Part shown: in pieces, positions 8,463 through 16,497 of the stretch
How the letters are laid out: every line of letters starts with the position of its first letter
Position numbering within the stretch: position 1 is the first letter of the stretch
NCBI GenBank assembly: GCA_020634575.1
Contig: JACKBM010000050.1
Span: forward strand, 1-50,886
DNA from: Ardenticatenales bacterium
Lineage (GTDB): Bacteria; Chloroflexota; Anaerolineae; Promineifilales; Promineifilaceae
Length of the DNA: 50,886 nt
Direction of reading: 5' to 3'
Program-made: the position numbers and the translations under genes
Notes under the pieces: model-generated
Databases searched by the model: none
What the model was told of the DNA's origin: nothing
The model's input: only the letters and a program-made list of their open reading frames with translations

Positions 8463-9128
8463 ATGAGTGAACAGTTTTCGGTTACGGGTTTGAATCGGAT
8501 TAAGCGGGTGCCCAAGCGGGCTGATTATGACAAGGAAGGGGTCTATGCCGTCGTCGACGCCGCCCTGATTTGCCATGTGGGCATGGTCACCGATGAAGGC
8601 CAGCCCGTCGTCATCCCCACCATCCACGCCCGCCAGGGGGACAACATCCTGATCCACGGCGCCACCACCAGCCGGATGCTCAACTACATCGGCGCCGGCA
8701 AGCCGCTCTGTATCACCATCACCCACCTGGATGGGCTGGTCCTGGCCCGCTCGGTTTTCCATCATTCCATGAATTACCGTTCGGCAGTACTGTATGGTAA
8801 AGGTACACTTCTGACTGATCCAGCAGAAAAGATGGCGGCGCTGGAGATTTTCACCGAGAAGTTGATTCCCGGTCGCTGGGCTGATGCCCGGATGCCGAAT
8901 GAGACGGAGACCAAAGCGACCCACATCGTTTCCGTGCCGATCGACCTGGCCTCGGCCAAAGTCCGCACCGGCCCGCCCGGGGATGACGAAGAGGATTACG
9001 CGCTGGATGTCTGGGCCGGGGTGCTGCCCATGCACACCGTCTTCGGCGACCTTCAGGCTGACGATCAGCTCAAGGAAGGCATCGAGATTCCCGACTATCT
9101 GCGTGAATATGCCGCCAGCAAGAGGTAA
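8463..9128 (+). CDS. Pyridoxamine 5'-phosphate oxidase-family FMN-binding protein
   Basis: 221 aa from ATG 8463, with GAGGAG 6-7 nt upstream. The longer start at 8382 lies inside the repeat element. The FMN split-barrel family is recognised from RVPKRADYDKEGVYAVVDAA, CHVGMVTDEGQPVVIPTIHA, ILIHGATTSRML, CITITHLDGLVLARSVFHHS and YRSAVLYGKG. This is the group annotated as flavin-nucleotide-binding proteins, distinct from true PdxH. The substrate is unknown. It is the first gene of a tight run: creatininase starts 2 nt downstream, then hydratase, PaiB-like protein and aminotransferase. Its place opposite a PLP-type regulator fits a role linked to amine or B6 metabolism, but this is inference. Confidence 0.87.
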   Translation: MSEQFSVTGLNRIKRVPKRADYDKEGVYAVVDAALICHVGMVTDEGQPVVIPTIHARQGDNILIHGATTSRMLNYIGAGKPLCITITHLDGLVLARSVFHHSMNYRSAVLYGKGTLLTDPAEKMAALEIFTEKLIPGRWADARMPNETETKATHIVSVPIDLASAKVRTGPPGDDEEDYALDVWAGVLPMHTVFGDLQADDQLKEGIEIPDYLREYAASKR

Positions 9129-9130
9129 CG

Positions 9131-9835
9131 ATGGCGCTGATTAGCGAGATGAATTGGCCGCAGGTCGAGGCGTACCTGCAACAGGATGACCGGGCCGTGC
9201 TTCCCCTGGGCAGCACAGAACAGCATGCCTATCTCAGCCTGAGTGTGGACTCCATCCTCTCCAGCAGGCTGGCCGCGGAAGGTGCGGCGCCGCTGGGCGT
9301 ACCGGTCTTCCCGGTTATTCCCTACGGGCTGACGCCCTACTTCATGGCCTACCCCGGCACCGTCACCCTGAGCGAGGCCACCTACGCCGCCCTCGTCAAA
9401 GAGGTGCTGGCCAGTCTGGTGCAGCACGGCTTCCGCCGCATCCTGCTGGTCAATGGTCACGGCGGCAACAGCCCGGTGCGGCCCCATCTGGCAGAATGGG
9501 CTGCGGCCCAGACCGGCGTCCAGATCCAATTCCACAACTGGTGGAACAGCCCGCCCGTCTGGCAGAAAGTTGAGGAAATTGACACCCGCGCCTCCCATGC
9601 CTCCTGGTCGGAAAACTTCCCCTGGACCCGGCTGGCCGGCGTCGTCCAGCCGGACGAGATCAAGCCGATGCTGGACATGGCCCGTTTCCGCCAGGTGGCC
9701 GACCCGGCCACAGCGCGCGAATTACTGGGCGATGGCAACTTTGGCGGCGCTTACCAGAAACCGGATGCCGACATGCTGGCCATCTGGGCTGTGGCCGTCG
9801 CCGAGGTGACGAACTTGCTGGAGAATTGGGAGTAG
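9131..9835 (+). CDS. Creatininase-family amidohydrolase
   Basis: 234 aa, the normal family length. The metal site is readable: Glu and His in PLGSTEQHAYLSLSVDSI, Asp in the same stretch, and VNGHGGNSPV. Family members hydrolyse cyclic or linear amides (creatinine, formamides of pyrimidine or mycofactocin-type precursors). Nothing here decides the substrate. It starts 2 nt after the FMN-protein gene and ends 4 nt before the hydratase gene, so it is certainly co-transcribed. The local SD (AGAGG) lies in the end of the upstream gene. Confidence 0.9.
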   Translation: MALISEMNWPQVEAYLQQDDRAVLPLGSTEQHAYLSLSVDSILSSRLAAEGAAPLGVPVFPVIPYGLTPYFMAYPGTVTLSEATYAALVKEVLASLVQHGFRRILLVNGHGGNSPVRPHLAEWAAAQTGVQIQFHNWWNSPPVWQKVEEIDTRASHASWSENFPWTRLAGVVQPDEIKPMLDMARFRQVADPATARELLGDGNFGGAYQKPDADMLAIWAVAVAEVTNLLENWE

Positions 9836-9839
9836 ACCG

Positions 9840-10628
9840 ATGAACATCGTGGAGCAAACGGCCCAGCTGCTGCTGGAACGGCGCCATAGTCAGGCAACGA
9901 TGGCCAACATCCCGGCCGAGATCCGGCCGGTCAGCCAACCGGAAGCCTATGCCGCCCAGGATCGCCTCATCGCCGACTTGCTACGTGAAAAAGGGGGCGA
10001 CCTGATCGGTCACAAGGTGGCCTGCACCAGCGAGCACGCTCAGCGGTTGCTGAGTGTGTCGGGGCCGTTTACCGGCCGGTTACTCGCCGCCACCACCCAT
10101 GATAGCCCGGCCAGCCTGCCCGCCAGCGCCTTCAACTTGCGCGTCATCGAACCGGAATTCGCCTTTGTCCTGGCCGCGGATGTCCCAGCATCAAACACGC
10201 CCTACGACGCGGCCAGCATCCTGCCATATCTCGGCGAGTTCCGGCCCGCCATCGAGGTGGTGGATCATCGCTATGACGATTTCACCGTCGTCGGCGAATA
10301 TCCGCTCATCGCTGACAACGCCATTCACGGCGCCTGTGTCCTGGGTGCGCCCATCGCCGACTGGCAAAACCTGGATTTGGTGACGCATCCGGTACAGCTG
10401 AGCGTCAATGGCAGCTTGTACGACACGGGCAGCGGCGTCAATGTTCTGGGCAGCCCGCTCAATGTGATGGCCTGGCTGGCCAACGACTTGCAACGCCGTG
10501 GCCAGGCGCTCCACGCCGGCGACATCGTCATCACCGGTGTCACCACCAAAACCTATCGTGCCCAGGCCGGTGACGCGGTGACCGTCGACTTCGGCCCACT
10601 GGGGACGGTCGCCGTCTCTTTTGCCTAA
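9840..10628 (+). CDS. 2-keto-4-pentenoate hydratase-like (fumarylacetoacetate hydrolase superfamily)
   Basis: 262 aa, matching the MhpD/HpaH/DmpE size. It has the family layout: ARLL-type N-terminal helix, AAQDRLIADLLREKGGDLIGHKVACTS (substrate lysine region), RVIEPEFAFVLAAD with the metal-binding Glu residues, PAIEVVDHRYDDF and the C-terminal GDIVITGV. Such enzymes add water to 2-hydroxypentadienoates or decarboxylate oxalocrotonates in catechol-type pathways. No ring-cleavage genes are nearby, so the substrate here is probably a different 2-keto acid, perhaps made by the aminotransferase two genes downstream. Third gene of the run. Confidence 0.87.
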   Translation: MNIVEQTAQLLLERRHSQATMANIPAEIRPVSQPEAYAAQDRLIADLLREKGGDLIGHKVACTSEHAQRLLSVSGPFTGRLLAATTHDSPASLPASAFNLRVIEPEFAFVLAADVPASNTPYDAASILPYLGEFRPAIEVVDHRYDDFTVVGEYPLIADNAIHGACVLGAPIADWQNLDLVTHPVQLSVNGSLYDTGSGVNVLGSPLNVMAWLANDLQRRGQALHAGDIVITGVTTKTYRAQAGDAVTVDFGPLGTVAVSFA

Positions 10629-10644
10629 ACTGCTCAGGTGCTCC

Positions 10645-11262
10645 ATGTACATTCCCGCCAGCATGAAAATGGCCGACATTCAGGCGGCCCAAGATTTCAT
10701 CACTGAATTCAGCTTCGGCATCCTCGTGACCGCCTCCCTGACCGGCAGTCATCTTCCCTTTCTGCTGCACCGGGAAGAAGGCGAAATGGGCACACTTTAT
10801 AGCCATTTTGCCCGGGCCAATTCCCACTGGAAGGAGATTGCCGGCCAGGAAGCAGTCGTCATCTTCAGCGGACCGCACGCTTACATTTCGCCTTCCTGGT
10901 ACGAGGCCGTACCGGCAGTGCCAACCTGGAACTACGCCGCCGTCCATGCCTACGGGGCCGTCTCCCTGCTGGACGATGCCGGGACGCTGGCGGTGGTCGA
11001 GGAGTCGGTGGCTACGTACGAGCCGAGCCTGCTAACACAGCGCGACATCGTCACTGAAGCCGTGCGCGACAAATTGCTGCCCGCAGTGGTAGGCTTTAAG
11101 CTTGAACTGACGCGGCTGGAAGGCAAGCAGAAATTGGGCCAACATCGGGGCAGCGGCGATCAAACAGGTGTGTACGAGGCGCTGTCGCACTCCAGCCGCC
11201 TGGACAGTCTGGCGCTGGCGCAATACATGGATAAGGTAAATCTGGGGAAAGGCGCGACCTGA
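10645..11262 (+). CDS. PaiB-like FMN-binding protein (negative transcriptional regulator family)
   Basis: 205 aa from ATG 10645. A TTG 24 nt further upstream is possible but less likely. Family signature: MYIPASMKMADIQAAQDFI, SFGILVTASL..SHLPFLLHREE, LYSHFARANSHWKEI, VIFSGPHAYISPSWY and VPTWNYAAVHAYG. PaiB of Bacillus represses sporulation and protease genes, but many homologues are simply heme- or FMN-binding split-barrel proteins. It is the fourth gene of the run and the second FMN split-barrel protein in it. No helix-turn-helix is visible, so a direct DNA-binding role is doubtful. Confidence 0.88.
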   Translation: MYIPASMKMADIQAAQDFITEFSFGILVTASLTGSHLPFLLHREEGEMGTLYSHFARANSHWKEIAGQEAVVIFSGPHAYISPSWYEAVPAVPTWNYAAVHAYGAVSLLDDAGTLAVVEESVATYEPSLLTQRDIVTEAVRDKLLPAVVGFKLELTRLEGKQKLGQHRGSGDQTGVYEALSHSSRLDSLALAQYMDKVNLGKGAT

Positions 11263-11292
11263 TTCCCCCATCATCATTTTTGGAGAAGAAAT

Positions 11293-12225
11293 ATGACCAC
11301 GTTAGCCTATTTTAAGGGTGAGATCGTGCCGATTGAGCAGGCGACGATCAGCATCAACAACAACACGCTCCATTACGGCACCGGCTGCTTTGCCGGTATC
11401 CGTGCCTACTGGAATGACGAGCACGAGCAGCTCTACATCTTCCGCGTCATCGACCATTATGAGCGCTTCCTGGCCAGCGCCCGCTTGCTGCGCTGCCAGT
11501 TTGAGCAGACCGCCCAGGACCTGGCCGACATCACCGTCGATTTGTTGGCTCGTGAAGGCTGGCAGCAAAATGTCTACATCCGCCCCATTGCCTACAAGGA
11601 CGATGGCATCTACAAAGTGCAGTTGCACGGGATGCCGGATGAGATCGCCATTTTCAGCCAGGCCATCGGCGACTACCTGGATACCCAGAGCGGCCTCTCC
11701 GTCTGCGTTAGCAGCTGGCGCCGGGTCGACGACACCGCCATCCCGGCCCGCGGCAAGATCAATGGCGCCTACGTCAACAGCGCCATGGCCAAAAGCGATG
11801 CCGTTCTCAGTGGTTACGACGAAGCGATCGTCCTGAATCAGGATGGCCACGTCTCCGAGGCGACTGCCGCCAACTTCATGATGGTCCGCGGCGGCGTCCT
11901 GGTCACGCCGCCGATCAGCTCCAATCTGCTGGAAGGGATCACCCGCCGCAGCCTCATCGAGCTGGCGCGCGAAGAATTGGGGATCGAAGTGCAGGAGCGC
12001 CAGATCGACCGCTCCGAGCTTTATCTGGCCGACGAAGCATTCTTCTGTGGCACGGGCGTGCAGATGGCCTTCATCGGGTCGATTGACCACCGGCCGGTCG
12101 GCAACGGCCAGCGCGGCCCCATCACCCAGCAACTCGGCGACCTCCAGATCCGCATCCTGCGCGGCCAGGAAGCCAAATACCGCCACTGGGTCACGCCGGT
12201 TCACCAGAAGGAAGCGGTGGGCTAA
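11293..12225 (+). CDS. ilvE: Class IV aminotransferase, branched-chain aminotransferase-like
   Basis: 310 aa, the usual bacterial BCAT length. It has HYGTGCFAGIRAY near the N-terminus, RPIAYKDDG, the PLP lysine Lys155 in IPARGKINGAYVNSAMAKSDA, DEAIVLNQDGHVSEATAANF (PLP phosphate contacts) and EAFFCGTGVQMAFIGSID. BCAT interconverts Leu, Ile and Val with their 2-keto acids. D-amino-acid transaminases and ADC lyases share the fold, but the FxGIRAY motif favours BCAT. The motif has Ala where many BCATs have Glu. A GGAGAA lies 4 nt upstream of the ATG. It closes the run opposite the MocR-type regulator, so its role may be catabolic and not the main Val/Leu/Ile synthesis. Confidence 0.85.
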   Translation: MTTLAYFKGEIVPIEQATISINNNTLHYGTGCFAGIRAYWNDEHEQLYIFRVIDHYERFLASARLLRCQFEQTAQDLADITVDLLAREGWQQNVYIRPIAYKDDGIYKVQLHGMPDEIAIFSQAIGDYLDTQSGLSVCVSSWRRVDDTAIPARGKINGAYVNSAMAKSDAVLSGYDEAIVLNQDGHVSEATAANFMMVRGGVLVTPPISSNLLEGITRRSLIELAREELGIEVQERQIDRSELYLADEAFFCGTGVQMAFIGSIDHRPVGNGQRGPITQQLGDLQIRILRGQEAKYRHWVTPVHQKEAVG

Positions 12226-12620
12226 CCCATTTTGCCGACTTTTCCTGAGCCTCTTATATGGGGTATCGAGATAATTATGAACAGGCGAAGGATCCCTCTC
12301 TATGCCGCCAATTTGACCCGGCTGGTTGCTGGTAGGTTTAGGTGGTTGTGGAAACGATTGACCAGGCGGGCAGCAGTCGCTACCCAGCATTGCCCATTCA
12401 GGGTAGAGTGAGGAGTCGGGGTCCTTCGCCTGCTCTTGAGGGTCGCAATACCCCATGGAGGAAGCTCAGGAAATGTCGCTTCTGGCGGGTAAGAGTAATT
12501 ACCAATAGTAGACGTAAATGAGGAGACGGCATCCAGAACGCCCGAACGAGAATTGACGTGAACCGGCGAGGGAGAAAGTCTAGGGAGCTGGCATCGGCGG
12601 CCCAGCTGAATAGAGCCAAT
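12226..12620. other. 395-nt intergenic stretch without a credible gene
   Basis: It separates the aminotransferase gene (plus) from the pseudo-receiver gene (minus). It holds the long imperfect hairpin at 12258-12456. Short open frames exist on both strands but none has both a ribosome-binding site and protein-like composition. The part from 12460 to 12620 looks featureless, and no clear terminator was found for either converging gene. Confidence 0.6.
12258..12456. repeat. 199-nt rod-like imperfect inverted repeat (REP/MITE-like element or structured RNA)
   Basis: ATGGGGTAT (12258-12266) pairs with ATACCCCAT (12448-12456), and CAGGCGAAGGA (12282-12292) pairs with TCCTTCGCCTG (12422-12432). 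Inside, CTCTA pairs with TAGAG, and TGCTGG-TAG (12327-12335) pairs with CTA-C-CCAGCA (12380-12389). Together these give a long rod with internal loops. Either an intergenic repeat or a stable RNA would fit. No promoter is evident on either strand. Confidence 0.5.
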
Positions 12621-12992
12621 TTAAGCGTTCGCAAAAATGTCCTGGACCACAGCCTTCAATCGATCGGGAGCAACCGGCTTACGAAGCCCTCGATGTTGGA
12701 GGCCACTGTCGAAAGGGGTAGGATCATCTGCTTTATTGACAAGTACAATTGACGAAATAGAGCCTTTTGCTCGACTAAACAGATGATCGCTGGTTAACGC
12801 ATGTTTGGGGAAATACATGTTCTTTTCAAATACCACCAGATCAATATCGTTCAGCCACCACTCAATGTCCGGCTCGGCTGCGAGATCAGCAACTACGGTT
12901 TCAAAACCCTGGTTCCGTAAAATTAAATCATAAAGCTGCGCTATCATTGGCTCATCGAAAACAATCAGGATTTTGTTGGCTGGAAGAGACAT
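12621..12992 (-). CDS. Pseudo-receiver (response-regulator-like) domain protein lacking the phosphoacceptor Asp
   Basis: 123 aa from ATG 12992, chosen because GGAGG lies 6 nt upstream. A longer in-frame start at 13019 lacks this. The protein is a single CheY-like domain: KILIVFDEPM (beta 1 with an acidic pair Asp13/Glu14), IDLVVFEKNM (beta 3) and LRKPV (Lys105). In beta 3 the residue at the phosphoacceptor position is Glu56 instead of Asp, and the switch Thr/Ser position holds Asn86. The domain should therefore not be phosphorylated normally and may be locked in one state. It lies 29 nt after the LysM/Zn-ribbon gene and is probably co-transcribed. Base composition is less G+C-rich than its neighbours. 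Confidence 0.72.
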   Translation of the reverse strand: MSLPANKILIVFDEPMIAQLYDLILRNQGFETVVADLAAEPDIEWWLNDIDLVVFEKNMYFPKHALTSDHLFSRAKGSISSIVLVNKADDPTPFDSGLQHRGLRKPVAPDRLKAVVQDIFANA

Positions 12993-13021
12993 GCGAGCCT
13001 CCGGTCTGACACAGGTCACAT

Positions 13022-14635
13022 CTACCCTGGCGCTGGCGTCGGCGTCGGCGTCACCGGCGCGGGGCCGCCAGCCCAGTCGAAAACGCGGGGTTCGCTGGGC
13101 AGTCCTTCAAAGGTGCGGATAAATTCGCCATCCTGACGTTCACCAACCACCAGAACAATCGTCACCCGCCACTGGTAGCGATGGGCTGCCGTCGTATCTG
13201 TGCGCCAGTTTGACGGCACGCGGAAGGAGTTGTCGCGGGTGTAGGCGCGCTGCGGGTACGCGGCAAAATCGTCGAGGTCGACCAGTTCAACCAGGTACCA
13301 TTCATCGGCGTTCAGGTCCTGGACGGCGGCCCATTGCAGCAGGATGGCGTCGTTGGCGGCAAAAGTGGCTTCATCGGGCGGGAACATGAGCTGGGCACCG
13401 GCCGGTGGCAACGTCGGCAGCGGCGTTGGCGAGGGACCGGGCGTAGGCGGCAGCTCACCGTCAAAGAAGGCGACCGTCGGGATACATAACGTCTGCCCCG
13501 GCCGGATAAACGAGTTGGAATCCAGCCGGTTCACCGCCAGGATCATCCGGTAATCGACATTAAAACGGGCGCCAATCGAGACAATGGAATCGTTTTCCTG
13601 AATCTCATAGCGCTGGCAATCGGTCGGGTCAGCAACCAGCCGCTGACCATCCACTTCGACGATGATCGGCTCCAGCGGCGGCGTCGCCGTCGGGTAGGGA
13701 ATCAGCAGGCTCTGCCCTTCAAACAGCAACGGGTTGTTACCAAGGTTATTCAGCGCCGTAATGCTGTCGATAGAGACATCGTAGACCACACTTAGCGAAA
13801 ACAGGGTTTCGCCGGCGGCCACGGCGTGGTCACGCGGCGGCTGCAGCGTCGGCACCGGCGACGGCGTCACGGTTAGCGTGGGCGTCTGCGTCGGGGCGGA
13901 TGTCTCCGTGGGGATGGGGGTGATGGTGGGCGTGAAGGTTATCGTTGGCGGTAGCGGCGTCACCGTTGGGAAAAAGGCGAGCGAGACGGGCGAGGCCATC
14001 GCCGCCGGCAAAATCAGCGCCCCGATACCAATTGTCACAATAGCGAAGATGGCCACCAGGATCGCCGTGATGGGCGCCTGCCGCTCCCGCATCTCCATCT
14101 CCACGACCTCACCCAATGGCTCGTAGTCCGCTTCGGCCAATATCGGCTCCGGCGGAGCAACCGGCAGCACCGCCGGTTCAGCGGCAGGCACTGGTGCCGG
14201 CTCCAGCTCAACTGACGGCGCATCGTCCAGGCCACTTTCATCCACCGGGGCCGTCGTTTCTGGAGTTTCATTTATCGAGATGGCAGTTTCTTGAGATAAC
14301 TCGGGCTCTTCCGCCGGCTCCGGATCATCAGCTTCCAGGGCCTCAGGCGCCGCGGGGATATCGGGAACAATGTCCGGCACCGCTTCGACCGGCACATCGC
14401 CGAGCGCTGCGTCAGCAATGGTAGGCTCAGTTTCCGCCGGCGCGGCATCTGGCGCTGGCGTCTCGTCAATGGCCGGCTCTTCTGCTGGTTCAGCCTCGGG
14501 CGCAACAAAAATATCAGCCGGCAGGGGCGACCCACACATCAGGCAGATACGTTCGCCTGGCTGAACTTTATAATCACAGACGGGACACCGGCCGGTACCG
14601 GCAGCGGCCTCCGGGGCCGCGTCAGAATCACTCAT
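13022..14635 (-). CDS. Membrane protein with cytosolic Zn ribbon and extracellular LysM domains
   Basis: 537 aa. Order of parts: a two-CxxC zinc ribbon (Cys17, Cys20, Cys32, Cys35); about 140 residues very rich in Glu, Pro and Ala; one transmembrane helix (APITAILVAIFAIVTIGIGA, about 195-215); a Thr/Pro linker (TPTITPIPTETSAPTQTP); LysM 1 (HAVAAGETLFSLSVVYDVS); LysM 2 (YEIQENDSIVSIGARFNVD); then a C-terminal beta-rich domain of about 130 residues ending in a TPTPTP tail. LysM domains bind peptidoglycan or related GlcNAc polymers. Topology would put the ribbon inside and LysM outside. The promoter upstream reads TTGTTG-16-TATAAT. The C-terminal domain is not recognised. Confidence 0.85.
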   Translation of the reverse strand: MSDSDAAPEAAAGTGRCPVCDYKVQPGERICLMCGSPLPADIFVAPEAEPAEEPAIDETPAPDAAPAETEPTIADAALGDVPVEAVPDIVPDIPAAPEALEADDPEPAEEPELSQETAISINETPETTAPVDESGLDDAPSVELEPAPVPAAEPAVLPVAPPEPILAEADYEPLGEVVEMEMRERQAPITAILVAIFAIVTIGIGALILPAAMASPVSLAFFPTVTPLPPTITFTPTITPIPTETSAPTQTPTLTVTPSPVPTLQPPRDHAVAAGETLFSLSVVYDVSIDSITALNNLGNNPLLFEGQSLLIPYPTATPPLEPIIVEVDGQRLVADPTDCQRYEIQENDSIVSIGARFNVDYRMILAVNRLDSNSFIRPGQTLCIPTVAFFDGELPPTPGPSPTPLPTLPPAGAQLMFPPDEATFAANDAILLQWAAVQDLNADEWYLVELVDLDDFAAYPQRAYTRDNSFRVPSNWRTDTTAAHRYQWRVTIVLVVGERQDGEFIRTFEGLPSEPRVFDWAGGPAPVTPTPTPAPG

Positions 14636-14660
14636 GCGCCTTTGCTCTCAGCAGCGGCGC

Positions 14661-14688
14661 ATTATAACAGAGCACCCGCTTTCAACAA
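14661..14688 (-). promoter_or_regulatory. Promoter of the LysM/Zn-ribbon gene
   Basis: On the minus strand TTGTTG (14688-14683) is followed by a 16-nt spacer and a perfect TATAAT (14666-14661), 25 nt before the ATG at 14635. The -35 box is weak. Confidence 0.5.
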
Positions 14689-14800
14689 CTCCCGGCACCC
14701 CTTTCACAGGATCCCCTGATTTTTCGCCCGCACCGACTGTATCGTTATTGTCTCGGGGCTTGATTAGAACTGGAAACAGAAAGTCAGTACACTAGTGGGC

Positions 14801-15604
14801 ATGAGCGAAAGCCAACGCCAGCAAGTCGCCGCCGCCTTTAACCGCAAGGCAGCCGTTTACGACGAATTTGGGGTCGACCATCCCAATCTCGACCGCATTC
14901 GCGGCAAGGTCTACGACCACATCAGTCGCTGGCATCCGGCCGGTAGCCACCTGCTGGAACTCAACGCCGGCACCGGCCTGGACGCCACCCGGCTCAGCGC
15001 CCGCGGCTACCGCATCCACGCCACCGACCTGGCGCCGCAAATGGTGGCAGCCATCCAGGCCAAGATCGAGCAATCGGGACTACATGACCAACTCACAGCA
15101 GAACAGTGCGATTTTAATCAGTTGGCGACGCTCCGCACCGGCCCCTTCGATGGTCTCTACTCCAACTCCGGCGGCCTCAACTGCACTGCCGACCTGGCGC
15201 CCATCATCGCCCAGTTGCCGCGCCTGCTCAAGCCGGGCGCCATTGTAACCTGGGTTATCATGCCGCGGATCTGTCCCTGGGAGCTGGCGCTGCTGGCCAA
15301 AGATCCCCGCGTGGCCACGAGGCGGCTACGCCCCGGTGGCGTCAGGGCCCATGTGGAAGGGGTTCATTTTCAGACCTGGTATCATCCGGCCGGTCGGGTA
15401 ATACGCGCGTTTGGCACTCGCTTTGAACTGGTCGAATTGGAAGGCATTTCTGTGGTAACCCCCACCGCCGACAACAAAACCTTCGCCCAACACCGGCCCG
15501 GCCTTTATCAGCAACTGGTCCGGCTGGATGATTGGCTCAGCCGGCGCCGCCCATTTAACGGCTGGGGCGACTTCTACGCCCTCTCCATGCGCTTCCGCGG
15601 ATGA
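14801..15604 (+). CDS. Class I SAM-dependent methyltransferase
   Basis: 267 aa from ATG 14801; a GTG at 14795 is in frame but less likely. The Rossmann-type SAM site is LLELNAGTGLDATRLSARGYRIHATDLAPQM: motif I is LELNAGTG, with Asp at the end of strand beta 2 binding the ribose. Motif IV is DGLYSNSGGLNC and the post-motif region is LLKPGAIVTWVIM. The substrate is unknown. The stop overlaps the start of a second methyltransferase gene by 4 nt (ATGA), and a flippase gene follows, so a role in modifying a surface glycan or its lipid carrier is plausible. No clear promoter was recognised. Confidence 0.87.
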   Translation: MSESQRQQVAAAFNRKAAVYDEFGVDHPNLDRIRGKVYDHISRWHPAGSHLLELNAGTGLDATRLSARGYRIHATDLAPQMVAAIQAKIEQSGLHDQLTAEQCDFNQLATLRTGPFDGLYSNSGGLNCTADLAPIIAQLPRLLKPGAIVTWVIMPRICPWELALLAKDPRVATRRLRPGGVRAHVEGVHFQTWYHPAGRVIRAFGTRFELVELEGISVVTPTADNKTFAQHRPGLYQQLVRLDDWLSRRRPFNGWGDFYALSMRFRG

Positions 15605-16497
15605 GCAACGATTTTGTCTGCCCCCAATGCCGCGGTCCCCTGCAAGCAGCCACTCCGGAGACCCGCTACTGCCCGGTTGATCAACTGAGCTTTGCCCGGC
15701 TCGATGGCATCTGGCGCTTTTTGCCGCCGGCGCGGGCCAACCAGTTCGCCCCCTTCATCGCCGACTACGAGGCCATCCGGGCCGCCGAAGGGCGCGGCGC
15801 CGAGTCGGCCGACTATTATCGCCAGCTACCGGCCGTTGACCTGACCGGCCGGCACAGCGCCATGTGGGCCCAGCGCAACCAGAGCTTTCAGCTTTTGTTA
15901 CGCCATCTCCCGGGGTCACCCCGTCAAATCCTCGACCTCGGCGCCGGTAACGGCTGGCTCAGCAATCAGCTTACGCGCCGCGGCCACCATCTCACCGCCG
16001 TTGACCTCAGCCTGAGCCAGTTGGATGGGTTGGGCGCTCATCACCATTATGAACAACCCTTTTTGTCTATTCAGGCTGAATTTGACCATCTGCCCTTGCC
16101 AGATGCCAGTTTGGATATCATCATCGCCAATGCCGCCTTTCACTACAGTACCAGCTATAGCGAGACGCTGAGCGCGCTCAAGCCGCTACTGCGGCCGTCG
16201 GGCCAGCTCATCATCCTGGACACCCCCTTTTATCGCGACCCGCGTGCTGGCCAGCAGATGGCGGCGGCCCGCCACGCTCATTTTGCCCAAACCTATGGCC
16301 GCGCCTCCGACAGCCTGCCACTCGAGGATTTTTTGACTGAGGCGCGGCTGATGGCGCTGGCTGCGGCCGGCGGCTGGGCCTACCAGCTGCATTGGTCGCA
16401 GGGACGCTGGCGACGGCTGGCCCAATATTGGCGCGGGCGGCTGCGGCATGGGCGGGAAACGGCCCAATTTCCGCTGGTCATCATGCAACCATGTTGA
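15601..16497 (+). CDS. SAM-dependent methyltransferase with N-terminal Zn ribbon
   Basis: 298 aa. The first 35 residues carry CPQCRGPL and a later YCPVDQL, resembling the short 'Trm112-like' metal ribbon found at the front of some methyltransferases, although the second half has one Cys only. The SAM domain is clear: ILDLGAGNGWLSNQLTRRGHHLTAVDLS (motif I and the acidic residue), FDHLPLPDASLDIIIANAAFHY (motif IV) and LKPLLRPSGQLIILD. It is UbiE-like in pattern, but the substrate is not readable. It overlaps the preceding gene by 4 nt and the flippase gene by 7 nt, so the three form one translationally coupled unit. Confidence 0.87.
   Translation: MSNDFVCPQCRGPLQAATPETRYCPVDQLSFARLDGIWRFLPPARANQFAPFIADYEAIRAAEGRGAESADYYRQLPAVDLTGRHSAMWAQRNQSFQLLLRHLPGSPRQILDLGAGNGWLSNQLTRRGHHLTAVDLSLSQLDGLGAHHHYEQPFLSIQAEFDHLPLPDASLDIIIANAAFHYSTSYSETLSALKPLLRPSGQLIILDTPFYRDPRAGQQMAAARHAHFAQTYGRASDSLPLEDFLTEARLMALAAAGGWAYQLHWSQGRWRRLAQYWRGRLRHGRETAQFPLVIMQPC

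Noticed and set aside
11302..12456. A 384-codon minus-strand frame
   Set aside because: Its main part is antisense to the aminotransferase gene, and its start lies on the inverted repeat arm.
12258..12456. Signal recognition particle RNA
   Set aside because: The conserved GGAA-tetraloop/AGCAGC arrangement of domain IV is absent, although AGCAG occurs.
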